64,000 bases of DNA from JANOYJ01 sp963792485. GTDB lineage: Bacteria; Pseudomonadota; Alphaproteobacteria; Rhizobiales; Rhizobiaceae. Position numbers and translations under genes: made by a program. The notes beneath the pieces were generated by a model that did not search any database, was not told where the DNA came from, and saw nothing but the letters and a program-made list of their open reading frames with translations. The DNA lies in contig CAWBWL010000013.1 of the NCBI GenBank assembly GCA_963792485.1, positions 124,001-188,000 on the forward strand. The letters run 5' to 3'. This document shows, in pieces, positions 56,290 to 64,000 of the stretch. How positions within the stretch are numbered: position 1 is the first letter of the stretch; the number at the start of each line of letters is the position of its first letter.

Positions 56290-56367
56290 TCTGCGCCGCC
56301 GTCCGCTAGTTGCCGCGGCGGGCCACCCCTCCCCAACGAGGGGCCACTATCTGGAAGGATAGCAGAC
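56290..56367 (+). ncRNA. Structured serC leader (serC-motif candidate)
   Basis: The leader holds a GCCGCCG/CGGCGG pairing, a CCCCTC-(6)-GAGGGG hairpin (56326-56343) and a CTATC-(6)-GATAG hairpin (56347-56362) whose loop carries the ribosome-binding GGAAGG. A conserved serC-motif RNA of unknown ligand is known upstream of serC in alphaproteobacteria; match to it is from memory and position. Confidence 0.55.
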
Positions 56368-57542
56368 ATGACGACTCGCCAAGCCGGGCATCCGTCCCGC
56401 AAATCCCAATTTCTCCTCAGGTCCCTGCGCCAAGCGTCCCGGCTGGTCGCTGGATGCGTTGAAAGACGCCGCCCTCGGCCGCTCGCACCGCGCCAAGATC
56501 GGCAAGAACAAGCTGAAGCTCGCCATCGATCTCACCCGCGAAGTGCTGCAAGTTCCCGCCGATTACCGCATCGGCATCGTTCCCGCCTCCGACACCGGCG
56601 CCGTCGAGATGGCCATGTGGTCGCTGCTCGGCGATCGCGGCGTGGACATGGTGGCATGGGAAAGTTTCGGCGAAGGCTGGGTCACCGACTGTGGTGAAAC
56701 AGCTGAAGCTCACTGATGCCCGCACTTTCATCGCGCCTTATGGCGAGATCGTTGATTTCTCGAAAGTGGATTTCGACCGCGACGTGGTCTTCACCTGGAA
56801 CGGCACCACCTCCGGCGCGCGCGTGCCCAATGCGGATTTCATTCCAGAGGACCGCAAGGGTCTGACCATCTGCGACGCGACCTCGGCGGCATTTGCTCAA
56901 GGGTTGGATTTCTCCAAGCTCGATGTCGTCACCTTCTCCTGGCAGAAAGTGCTCGGCGGGGAGGGCGGGCATGGCATGCTGATCCTTTCGCCGCGCGCTG
57001 TCGCCCGGCTTGAAAGCTACAAGCCCGCCTGGCCGCTGCCGAAGATTTTCCGGCTCACATCCGGCGGCAAGCTGATCGAGGGCATATTCCAGGGCGAGAC
57101 GATCAACACGCCATCCATGCTGTGCGTCGAAGATTATATCGACGCGCTGAACTGGGCGAAGTCGGTCGGCGGCTTGGCGGGGCTGATCGGGCGGGCGGAT
57201 AAGAATGCCGAGGCACTGAACGCTTTTGTCGATAAGTCCTCATGGCTGTCGAATCTTTCCGTGAAGAAAGAAACGCGCTCGAACACTTCCGTGTGCCTTA
57301 CCATTTCCGACTCGGATGTGCTGGGACTGGATGCCGAAGCGCAGGCGGAGTTTGCCAAGGGGCTTGTCTCGGCTCTGGAAAAAGAAGGCGTCGCCTTTGA
57401 CACCGGGTCCTACCGTGACGCACCGGCGGGCCTGCGCATCTGGTGCGGCGCGACGGTGGAAACGTCGGACATCGAGGCATTGCTGCCTTGGCTGGACTGG
57501 GCGTTCCAAACTCAAAAGTCGGCACTGAAAAGCGCTGACTAA
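56368..57542 (+). CDS. serC: Phosphoserine aminotransferase, two frameshifts
   Basis: Second step of serine synthesis, 3-phosphohydroxypyruvate to phosphoserine, PLP-dependent. Reading across frames gives MTTRQAGHP, then PANPNFSSGPCAKRPGW, DTGAVEMAMWSLLGDRGVDM, ESFGEGWVTD, then VVKQLKL ... TWNGTTSGARVP, VVTFSWQKVLGGEGGHG (PLP lysine) and a C-terminal domain. Breaks are near 56395 and at about 56690, where one T seems extra. Otherwise full length, so sequencing errors are likely. serA follows. Confidence 0.92.
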
Positions 57543-57577
57543 GCAATATCGAGCTTTATGAATTGCCCCTCACCCTG

Positions 57578-57617
57578 CCCTCTCCCCGTCCTTCCCAAGA
57601 GGAGGACGGGGAGAGGG
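57578..57617. repeat. 15-bp stem hairpin
   Basis: CCCTCTCCCCGTCCT and its exact inverse AGGACGGGGAGAGGG separated by 10 bases, in the serC-serA gap. No run of T follows, so it looks like an intergenic palindrome rather than a terminator. Confidence 0.65.
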
Positions 57618-57643
57618 GAAGTCAACCAAAGCGCCTCTCTCTC

Positions 57644-57696
57644 CCTTCTCCCCGCCACTTGCGGGGAGAAGGTGGCCCGAAGGGTCGGATGAGGGG
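57644..57696. repeat. Intergenic hairpin repeat (copy 2)
   Basis: CCTTCTCCCCGC, 5-base loop, GCGGGGAGAAGG, then a tail GGTGGCCCGAAGGGTCGGAT. Same design as the repeat at 825-870. Confidence 0.65.
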
Positions 57697-57725
57697 CAGC
57701 GCCGAACTCAAAAGGATTATTTCCA

Positions 57726-59327
57726 ATGGCCCCCCGCGTACTCGTTTCCGACAAACTCTCCCCCACCGCAGTGCAGATTTTCAAAGATCGCGGTGTTGAG
57801 GTTGATTACCTGCCTGACCTCGGCAAGGACAAGGACGCGCTACTTGCTGCGATCCCTCAATATGACGGCCTCGCCATCCGCTCGGCAACGAAAGTCACCG
57901 AAAAGCTGATCGCCGCCGCGACGAACCTCAAAGTCATCGGCCGGGCTGGCATTGGCGTGGACAATGTCGATATCCCCGCCGCCTCGCGGCGCGGTATTAT
58001 CGTCATGAACACGCCGTTCGGCAATTCGATCACCACCGCCGAACACGCCATCGCCATGATGTTCGCCGTCGCCCGCGACCTGCCGGAGGCGGACGCCTCG
58101 ACCAAGGCCGGCAAGTGGGAGAAGAACCGCTTCATGGGCGTTGAGATCACCGGCAAGACGCTCGGCGTTGTCGGCTGCGGCAATATCGGGTCGATCGTCG
58201 CCTCGCGCGGCGTTGGCCTGAAAATGCATGTGATCGCCTTCGACCCGTTCCTCTCCGAACAGCGCGCCGCCGACCTTGGCGTTGAGAAAGTCGAGCTGGA
58301 CGAACTTTTCGCCCGCGCCGATTTCATCACGCTGCACACACCGCTGACCGAGAAAACCCGCAATGTGATTTCGGCCGAAGCCATCGCCAAAATGAAAAAG
58401 GGCGTGCGGATCATCAATTGCGCGCGCGGCGGCTTGGTGGACGAAGCGGCGCTTTTGGCCGCTTTACAGTCCGGCCATGTGGCTGGCGCTGGCCTCGATG
58501 TGTTCGAGACCGAGCCTGCGACCGACTCGCCTTTGTTCAAGCTGCCCAACGTCGTCTGCACGCCGCATCTTGGCGCATCCACATCGGAGGCGCAGGAGAA
58601 TGTCGCGCTGCAGGTAGCCGAGCAGATGTCGGACTATTTGGTCAAGGGCGCGGTGTCGAACGCCATCAACATGCCCTCGATCAGCGCCGAGGAAGCGCCG
58701 CGCCTGCGCCCGTTCGTCAAGCTTGCCGAATGCCTCGGAGCGTTTGTCGGCCAGGCGACTGACGAGCCGATCAAGGAGGTCGAAATCCTCTTTGACGGCT
58801 CGACGGCGAACATGAACACCAAGGCGCTGATCTCAGCCGCGCTTGCCGGCCTCATCCGTCCGCAAATGCCGGAAGTCAACATGGTCTCTGCGCCGGTCAT
58901 GGCCAAGGAGCGCGGCGTCATGCTGTCGGAAATCAAGCGCGACAAGTCGGGCGTGTTCGACGGCTATATCAAGCTGACTGTGAAAACCGAGCACAAGACG
59001 CGCACCATCGCCGGCACCTGTTTTTCCGACGGCAAGCCGCGCTTCATCCAGATCAAGGGCATCAACCTCGACGCCGAAGTCGGCCGCCACATGCTCTACA
59101 CCACCAACGCCGACGCGCCGGGCATCATCGGCCTGCTCGGCACGCTCTGCGGCAAGAACGAAGTCAACATCGCCAACTTCCAGCTCGGCCGCAACAAACC
59201 CGGCGGCGACGCCATTGCGCTCCTGTATCTCGACGCGCCATTTCCGGAAAAGGCGCTGGCGGAGATCAGGGCCCATCCGGCGATTGAATCGGCGAAGAGA
59301 CTGCAGTTTGATATTGAAGGGGTTTGA
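57726..59327 (+). CDS. serA: D-3-phosphoglycerate dehydrogenase
   Basis: 533 residues: first step of serine synthesis. Substrate domain (IRSATKVTEKLIAAATNLKV), NAD-binding GVVGCGNIGSIVASRGVGL, catalytic His/Glu region CTPHLGASTSEAQENVALQV, an intervening domain and a C-terminal ACT domain (MLYTTNADAPGIIGLLGTLC), the long allosteric form. AAAGGA ribosome site. The last 100 bases recur, diverged, at 59978-60077. Confidence 0.96.
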   Translation: MAPRVLVSDKLSPTAVQIFKDRGVEVDYLPDLGKDKDALLAAIPQYDGLAIRSATKVTEKLIAAATNLKVIGRAGIGVDNVDIPAASRRGIIVMNTPFGNSITTAEHAIAMMFAVARDLPEADASTKAGKWEKNRFMGVEITGKTLGVVGCGNIGSIVASRGVGLKMHVIAFDPFLSEQRAADLGVEKVELDELFARADFITLHTPLTEKTRNVISAEAIAKMKKGVRIINCARGGLVDEAALLAALQSGHVAGAGLDVFETEPATDSPLFKLPNVVCTPHLGASTSEAQENVALQVAEQMSDYLVKGAVSNAINMPSISAEEAPRLRPFVKLAECLGAFVGQATDEPIKEVEILFDGSTANMNTKALISAALAGLIRPQMPEVNMVSAPVMAKERGVMLSEIKRDKSGVFDGYIKLTVKTEHKTRTIAGTCFSDGKPRFIQIKGINLDAEVGRHMLYTTNADAPGIIGLLGTLCGKNEVNIANFQLGRNKPGGDAIALLYLDAPFPEKALAEIRAHPAIESAKRLQFDIEGV

Positions 59328-59367
59328 GGAAGCTGCCGCTTCGGCGGGCGGCGGGCGACGCACTTTG

Positions 59368-59381
59368 TTGACTTAGGTCAA
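59368..59381 (+). promoter_or_regulatory. FNR/FixK-type box
   Basis: TTGAC-TTAG-GTCAA, an exact dyad fitting the TTGAY-N4-RTCAA consensus of FNR/FixK regulators, 64 bases upstream of the nitroreductase-like gene. Suggests induction at low oxygen; inferred. Confidence 0.5.
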
Positions 59382-59444
59382 TGCAGGATTGACGGCAAAA
59401 GGGCAATTATTCCGCCTCTTGTTTACAATGGGCGAAGAACGTCC

Positions 59445-59951
59445 ATGAGCAATTTTAACCACACCGATCCAGCCGAACGCGGCTTCTTTATGCGGCTGCT
59501 TTATCGTGACTGGCGGCCAACTCTCTTGGGCCGCTGGGTTGGCCGGCTGATGATCTGGTGGACGGGCTTGAGCCGGTCGCCGGGCATTGTGGGCATTCTC
59601 GAAGTCAATGGCCGCGCGCCAAACCAGAAAACCACGGTGCCAATGGTCGTCGCAACAGTCGATGGCGAGCAATATCTTGTCTCAATGCTCGGCGCGGGTT
59701 CGAACTGGGTCAAGAATGTCGAGGCGGCCAATGGCGAGGCTTTCCTGCGCCATGGACCTCCGCGTCCGGTTCACCTCGTGGCCATAGACGCGGACCAGAG
59801 AGCTCCCATTTTAAAAGAATATGTGCGCGTGGCCACCAGCGGCCGCAAACACTTCCCGCTCACCTCAGACGCGCCGCTGTCCGAGTTTGAGAAGATCGCG
59901 GACCGCTACCCGGTCTACCGGATTGATCCCGCCGCCGGGGGCGGGGCATGA
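59445..59951 (+). CDS. Ddn/DUF385-like nitroreductase family protein
   Basis: 168 residues, split-barrel flavin/deazaflavin-binding-like fold of the nitroreductase/quinone reductase family known from actinobacterial Ddn: FMRLLYRDWRPTLLGRWVGR, GIVGILEVNGRAPNQKTTVP, YLVSMLGAGSNWVKNVEAAN and HLVAIDADQRAPILKEYVRV. The cofactor cannot be told. It sits between serA and a repeated piece of serA. Its stop overlaps the start of a 41-codon ORF holding that piece. Confidence 0.72.
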   Translation: MSNFNHTDPAERGFFMRLLYRDWRPTLLGRWVGRLMIWWTGLSRSPGIVGILEVNGRAPNQKTTVPMVVATVDGEQYLVSMLGAGSNWVKNVEAANGEAFLRHGPPRPVHLVAIDADQRAPILKEYVRVATSGRKHFPLTSDAPLSEFEKIADRYPVYRIDPAAGGGA

Positions 59952-60073
59952 AGATTTGCAGTGCCGCACAGAGCGTGGACGCTCTGTTTCCGGAGAAGGC
60001 GCTGGCGGAGATCCGGACCCATCCGGCGATTGAGCCGGCGCAGCGGTTGCAGTTTGATATTGACGGGGTTTGA
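59948..60073 (+). pseudogene. Duplicated serA 3' end (41-codon ORF)
   Basis: Reads MKICSAAQSVDA followed by LFPEKALAEIRTHPAIEPAQ RLQFDIDGV, which is the serA C-terminus (FPEKALAEIRAHPAIESAKR LQFDIEGV) with a few substitutions. At DNA level 59978-60077 repeats 59232-59331. The ORF starts in an ATGA overlap with the preceding gene. Most likely a recombination scar, not a functional gene. Confidence 0.8.
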
Positions 60074-60083
60074 GGGAGAGGTT

Positions 60084-60198
60084 CGAGCGAGGCACCCCCA
60101 CCCCTAACCCCTCCCCACAAGGGGGAGGGGGACTCACTTGGCGCTCTTGAACCCCTCCCCCTTGTGGGGAGGGGTTAGGGGTGGGGGTGCCTCGCTCG
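60084..60198. repeat. Perfect 47-bp inverted repeat with 21-bp spacer
   Basis: 60084-60130 and 60152-60198 are exact reverse complements; both are G/C-run-rich (start CGAGCGAGGCACCCCCACCC). Could be a palindromic mobile unit or strong transcription barrier. No poly-T follows. Confidence 0.85.
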
Positions 60199-60225
60199 GA
60201 AATCGGAGTTTGATCAGAGCGACTT

Positions 60226-60450
60226 ATGGCAAGAATGAAAATCACAGTCCGAACGGCTTGGGACGATGAAGCCCAAGTCTGGGTCGTCGTCGCTGACGGA
60301 CAGATTGGCCTTGCCACTGAGGCGGCCACGCTTGAGGCGCTGGCAAAGAAGTTGCCGATCATTGCTCTGGATTTGCTGGAAGACGAGATTTCGGAAGAGC
60401 CGGAAATCGAGCTGATCAAGCTCGACAGCATCGAGTTGCTTTTTGGTTGA
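60226..60450 (+). CDS. DUF1902 family antitoxin, second locus
   Basis: 74 residues: KITVRTAWDDEAQVWVVVAD, IGLATEAATLEALAKKLPII, ending IELIKLDSIELLFG. Same family as the antitoxin at 28360-28611 (shared pattern W-DDEAQVW/F-V). It precedes a damaged hicA gene by 42 bases and seems intact itself, so an orphan antitoxin may remain. Confidence 0.8.
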   Translation: MARMKITVRTAWDDEAQVWVVVADGQIGLATEAATLEALAKKLPIIALDLLEDEISEEPEIELIKLDSIELLFG

Positions 60451-60492
60451 ATTCTGTCAGATAGTTAATATTTGGTGAACGAGTGTGAGTTA

Positions 60493-60693
60493 ATGGCAAA
60501 TTTTTATCGCGAATTGACGAAACTTCTCTCCGAAAACGGCTTCACCTTCTCCCGCTCTGGCAAAGGCGACCATGAGATTTGGCTGAACAAAGCGAAAACT
60601 GGCAAGTAAGGCAATCAGTTGATGTCGAGTATGACCTCGTGCCAATTTGCAAACGAAATTCTGAAAAAGGCAAGCCTTCCAACGGCATTGTAG
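60493..60693 (+). pseudogene. Decayed HicA toxin
   Basis: Begins MANFYRELTKLLSENGFTFS and continues SGKGDHEIWLNKAKTGK, then TAA. The missing middle (SVDVEYDL) is readable in another frame, and the end FANEILKKASLPTAL returns to the first frame, closing at 60691-60693. So it carries a stop plus two compensating shifts. Compare intact HicA at 28159-28356. It lies antisense within the tail of the IlvB-like ORF. Confidence 0.78.
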
Positions 60694-62248
60694 CTGCGCG
60701 GGGATAGGCTGGAGAATTCACCAGCTCCACCAAAAACGGCCCCTGTCTCCCAAAACTCCCCCGCATGAGCGCCGCGCATCCTTCAAGCGTATCCGTCCGC
60801 GCCGCTTCAACTCCCATGCCGCCCGCCAACTTCACCCAGTCGAGATCGGGCCGCCCCAAGTCCAGCATGTCCATCGCCGTCTGCCCCGGCTCCGCGCCGA
60901 CATTGGCGTATTCGGCGAGCAGGATTTGATATTTGCGGTTGGCGAGTATCACAATCGTGACCGGCAGGTTTTCGCGCGCCATCGTCCACAGCGCCTGCAG
61001 CGTGTACATGGCCGAGCCGTCCGCCTGAGCGCAGATGACGCGGCGGCCTTGTCCGGCGACGGCCGCCCCGGCGGCGCAGGGCAGGCCGTAGCCGATGGCG
61101 CCGCCGGTGACGTTCATCCAGTCATGCGGCGGGGCATTGTGGCTATGCTCATAGAAGGCGAAGCCGAACGAGATGCCTTCGTCCACGACGATGGACTCTT
61201 CCGGCATGATTGCGGCGAGCATCTGGCCGAAGCCTGCCGATGTCGGCTTGCCTGATGGCGCAGCGGGGCGCTCGCCGGATGTGATGGCGGCGGGGCCGCA
61301 GCCGAGTTCATCGGCGAGCGCGCCCAAGGCGGCTTCAGCGTCCTGATCGATGCGCGATAGCACTTTGACCTTCGCACCTTCCGGATAATGCAGGCTCGGC
61401 AGGCCGGGATAGGCGAAGAAGCCGACCGGCGCTTTGGCGTTCACGAGAATGAGATGCTCCACATCCCTGAGCGCCGCAATCGCCGGAAGCGGAGGGTAGG
61501 GGACGCGCTCCAGCGGCAGCCTTCCCCGCCCGCGCTGGTGCAGGCCGTTGAGGCATTCGGTGATGATGCGGCAGCCGGTCTTGTCCTGAATGCGCGCCGC
61601 CTGCATCTGCGCCTCGGCGCGCAGCGCTCTGCCGCCGAGAAGCAGCAGAACATTTTTGGCGTTCCGAAGCGTCTTGGCGATCTCGGCGATTGTGCTTTGG
61701 TCCGCCTGCTCAGGCGCGGGGACGGGAAGCACGCCGCCCGCAATGCCGCCCTCGTTCCACGCCGTGTCGGCAGGCAGGATCAGCGTGGCGATCTGGCCGG
61801 GGCTGGCCTTGGCCGCCTGCACAGCTGCGCTTGCGTCGCGCCCGACGATTTCAGCGCTCCTCGCCGTGCGCACCCACCCGGATACCGTTCCGGCCAAAGC
61901 CGCCGTGTCGGCGGCGAGCGGCGGGTCGTATTGGCTGTGATAGCTGGCATGGTCGCCGACTATGTTGAGAATACCTGAATGCGCCCGCTTGGCGTTGTGA
62001 AGATTGGCAATGCCGTTGGCGAGGCCCGGACCGCAGTGGAGCAGAGTTGCCGCCGGACTTTGCGCGATTCGGAAATAGCCGTCAGCCATGCCGGTCACGA
62101 CATTTTCCTGCATGCCGGGAATGCAGCGCACGCCGGGGATCCGGTCAAGCGCGGCAACGAAATGCATCTCGCTTGTGCCGGGATTGGCGAAGCAGACATC
62201 AACGCCATTGGCGACAAGCGTGTGAACCAGACTTTCCGCGCCGTTCAT
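60542..62248 (-). CDS. Acetolactate-synthase-like ThDP enzyme (IlvB/MdlC type)
   Basis: 568 residues, ThDP-dependent. N-terminal domain with catalytic Glu in GMQENVVTGMADGYFR, central domain, and C-terminal cofactor motif QADGSAMYTLQALWTMAREN ... ILANRKYQIL. Belongs to a group annotated as acetolactate synthase large subunit but lacking a small-subunit partner here, so the real reaction is unknown. The family-like part ends near FLVELV (about residue 511); the last 57 residues run antisense through the decayed hicA and look accidental. Confidence 0.82.
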   Translation of the reverse strand: MNGAESLVHTLVANGVDVCFANPGTSEMHFVAALDRIPGVRCIPGMQENVVTGMADGYFRIAQSPAATLLHCGPGLANGIANLHNAKRAHSGILNIVGDHASYHSQYDPPLAADTAALAGTVSGWVRTARSAEIVGRDASAAVQAAKASPGQIATLILPADTAWNEGGIAGGVLPVPAPEQADQSTIAEIAKTLRNAKNVLLLLGGRALRAEAQMQAARIQDKTGCRIITECLNGLHQRGRGRLPLERVPYPPLPAIAALRDVEHLILVNAKAPVGFFAYPGLPSLHYPEGAKVKVLSRIDQDAEAALGALADELGCGPAAITSGERPAAPSGKPTSAGFGQMLAAIMPEESIVVDEGISFGFAFYEHSHNAPPHDWMNVTGGAIGYGLPCAAGAAVAGQGRRVICAQADGSAMYTLQALWTMARENLPVTIVILANRKYQILLAEYANVGAEPGQTAMDMLDLGRPDLDWVKLAGGMGVEAARTDTLEGCAALMRGSFGRQGPFLVELVNSPAYPRAATMPLEGLPFSEFRLQIGTRSYSTSTDCLTCQFSLCSAKSHGRLCQSGRR

Positions 62249-62312
62249 GTCCGCGATCCCACCCTGTTTCGGGAGGGCATCTTACGGCGCTAACGCCGGC
62301 AATATCCACCCC

Positions 62313-63251
62313 TCACAGTGGAACGTGATGACGCGCCGCCCGCCGCTCCGCCAGCCATATCCCCGCGACCACCAGAACCAGCGCCGTGATGTGAAATGTC
62401 TCCAGCGGCTCGTCGAGGATGAGGATTGCAAGGCCGGTGCCGAAGATCGGGATGAGGTTGGTGAATATGCCCGCCCGGTTTGCGCCGATCAGCTCTACGC
62501 CTCGTATGAAAAAGACCTGGCTGAGGATGGAAGGGAAAATGCCGGTATAGGCGACGATCAGCCAGCCAGTTCCACCGGGAAGTATCAACCCGCCGCTATG
62601 CCATTCCCAGATGACGAAGGGAATTGAGGTAAGCGCCGCGCTCAGCGAAAGGGCTGCAATCAGGCTCTTCCAGCTGATCTGCGGTTTGAAGCGCAGGCAC
62701 ACCGTGTAGAGCGCGTAAATGACCACCGCTGCCAGAACCAGCGCGTCGCCCTCGTTCAAATCCAGCGAAGCCAGCCGCGCAAAGTCGCCATGCGCCGCCA
62801 CAGTCATGACGCCCGCCAGCGTGACGGTGAAGCCCGCGATCTGCCAGAGGCTCGCTTTCACGCGGAAAATCAGAAAGTTCAAAATATAGACCGATGCCGG
62901 GATCGCCGCCTGGACGATGGACGAGGATACGGCGCTGGTCTTGGTCAGCGCCGTATAGAGGAGCACATTGAAGAGGGTGAAGCCCAGCGCGCCGAACAGG
63001 AACAGCTTTCCAAGGTTCCGCCGTATCACCAGCCAGTCGCGCCTCAAGTCCGGCATGGCAAAGGCAAAAACAATCAGCGCCGCCACAGCCCAGCGGGCAA
63101 AGGTCAGCAGCATCGGCGATATCTCGCCCGCCGCCATTTTCCCCGCGACGGAATTCCCGCCCCAGAACAGGGTGGTGAGGGTCAGCAGGAGGTAGGCTTG
63201 GCGGGTGAGGTGCTGGGGCAAGATGGTCTGTTGTAAGGCGCGGCGCGGCAT
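62313..63251 (-). CDS. EamA/DMT family transporter
   Basis: About 312 residues with ten predicted helices in two EamA repeats (TLTTLFWGGNSVAGKMAAGE; FLFGALGFTLFNVLLYTALT; second half LVLAAVVIYALYTVCLRFK and VAYTGIFPSILSQVFFIRGV). Exports or imports small metabolites across the inner membrane; substrate unknown. Start at MPRRALQQTILP (63251); the longer in-frame reading to 63443 runs into the purA start. Confidence 0.87.
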   Translation of the reverse strand: MPRRALQQTILPQHLTRQAYLLLTLTTLFWGGNSVAGKMAAGEISPMLLTFARWAVAALIVFAFAMPDLRRDWLVIRRNLGKLFLFGALGFTLFNVLLYTALTKTSAVSSSIVQAAIPASVYILNFLIFRVKASLWQIAGFTVTLAGVMTVAAHGDFARLASLDLNEGDALVLAAVVIYALYTVCLRFKPQISWKSLIAALSLSAALTSIPFVIWEWHSGGLILPGGTGWLIVAYTGIFPSILSQVFFIRGVELIGANRAGIFTNLIPIFGTGLAILILDEPLETFHITALVLVVAGIWLAERRAARHHVPL

Positions 63252-63436
63252 TTGGAAATCGGGAGAGCAGCACCTTGGCTGATTTTGTCGCGACGGCCGC
63301 GCGGTCAGGCCAACCCCGTAAGGGGCAGGGGAAGCTGCACTGCCGCATAAATCCCCTCGCCACCTGTAAATTCCCCCGCTATAGAGTCGCGGGAAATCCT
63401 CCCCGCACATTTGAAGTTCTGATTCAGGAGACCTGA

Positions 63437-64000
63437 GTGGCAAACGTTGTTGTGGTCGGCTCGCAATGGGGCGATGAAGGCAAGGGCAAGATTGTCGATT
63501 GGCTCTCCGAGCGCGCCGATGTCGTCGTGCGCTTCCAGGGCGGCCACAATGCCGGGCACACGCTGGTCATTGACGGGTCAGCTACAAGCTGTCGCTGCTG
63601 CCCTCGGGCGTGGTGCGCGGCAAGCTGTCGGTTATCGGCAATGGCGTGGTCTTCGATCCGCATGCCTTTATCGCCGAAGTGGACAGGCTCGCGAAACAGG
63701 GCGTGTATCGATTACGCCGGATATTCTGAAGATCGCCGAGAACACGCCGCTGATCGTGTCGCTGCATGGCGAACTGGACCGCTTGCGCGAGGATGACCGC
63801 CAAATCCGGCACCAAGATCGGCACGACGCGTCGCGGCATCGGCCCGGCCTATGAGGACAAGGCCGGCCGCCGCTCGATCAAGCGTGATGGACCTTGCTGA
63901 TGAAGAGCGCTTGCCCGCGAAAGATCGACCGGCGTTCTTGACCCATCACAATCCGCTGCGGCGCGGGCTTGGGCGACGAGAAGATCATCGCCGCAGGCGA
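63437..64000 (+). CDS. purA: Adenylosuccinate synthetase, 3' truncated and frameshifted
   Basis: GTG start with CAGGAG upstream; MANVVVVGSQWGDEGKGKIV holds the GTP-binding P-loop, followed by FQGGHNAGHTLVIDG. Then pieces in other frames: YKLSLLPSGVVRGKLSVIGN, SITPDILKIAENTPLIVSLH, SGTKIGTTRRGIGPAYEDKA. Breaks lie near 63582, 63712, 63796, 63886 and after. First step from IMP to AMP. The density of breaks in an essential gene points to poor sequence quality. Confidence 0.92.

Noticed and set aside
59821..60033. Separate ORF spanning the nitroreductase end and the serA scar
   Set aside because: Different frame from both recognisable segments; the 59948-60073 frame carries the serA similarity.

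Overview
The window looks like chromosomal DNA of an alphaproteobacterium of the Rhizobiales (Hyphomicrobiales) type. The evidence is high GC with an alanine/arginine-rich proteome, a GapR (DUF2312) gene, an RcdA-like DUF1465 gene, the block ruvC/ruvA/ruvB-ybgC-tolQRAB-pal-cpoB-tilS-ftsH-glmM, a 6S RNA next to a 5-formyltetrahydrofolate cyclo-ligase gene, a serC-serA...purA neighbourhood, and short intergenic palindromes typical of the group. The species cannot be named from the sequence alone.

Layout. 1-6.8 kb: end of ispA, a frameshifted sorbosone-dehydrogenase-like gene, a GNAT gene overlapping ispG, and a minus-strand run (SDR, small membrane protein, VOC protein, unknown protein, WYL regulator). 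6.8-8.8 kb: an 18-bp perfect palindrome, then an unusual LuxR-HTH / alpha-beta-hydrolase fusion. 8.8-14.5 kb: pgk, a K+/H+ antiporter, a small membrane protein, pyk and a DUF1036 gene, all carrying frameshifts. 14.6-19.2 kb: an amidohydrolase, gapR and a complete sulfide-detoxification (bigR) operon with an AT-rich operator dyad. 19.2-24.6 kb: 6S RNA, fau, ymdB, an MBL hydrolase, yebC, two Nudix genes (one broken), rpmE. 24.8-35.5 kb: an exporter, an M32 peptidase, a HicA/DUF1902 toxin-antitoxin pair, a non-flagellar MotA/MotB-like pair, suhB, efp, a Sel1 protein, thiE, a TSUP permease. 35.8-42.7 kb: rcdA, then ruvC, ruvA and ruvB with a VapBC-type toxin-antitoxin module inserted in each of the two gaps, followed by an AT-rich P-loop ATPase gene and a GH5 glycosidase. 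42.7-54 kb: the Tol-Pal operon, tilS, ftsH, glmM. 54-64 kb: two outer-membrane beta-barrel genes, serC, serA, an accessory patch (nitroreductase-like gene flanked by a repeated serA 3' end, a 47-bp inverted repeat, a second DUF1902/HicA locus with a decayed toxin), an IlvB-like enzyme, an EamA transporter, and the start of purA.

How the parts work together. The ruv genes make the Holliday-junction resolvasome. A near-consensus alphaproteobacterial SOS box lies upstream of ruvC, and both toxin genes end in an ATGA overlap with the next ruv start, so the toxin-antitoxin modules look transcriptionally and translationally tied to a DNA-repair operon. The blh-bigR-permease-TSUP cluster should oxidise and export sulfur compounds under a persulfide-sensing repressor. 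The LuxR/hydrolase fusion lacks the usual catalytic residues of the hydrolase fold and may be a one-protein ligand sensor.

Quality. Frameshifts cluster in four stretches (about 1.9, 9.6-14.4, 54.6-56.7 and 63.5-64 kb) and hit core genes (pgk, pyk, serC, purA), while about 40 kb between them is almost clean. This suggests local assembly errors rather than gene decay. After the features below, no gene-free stretch exceeds about 300 bases.
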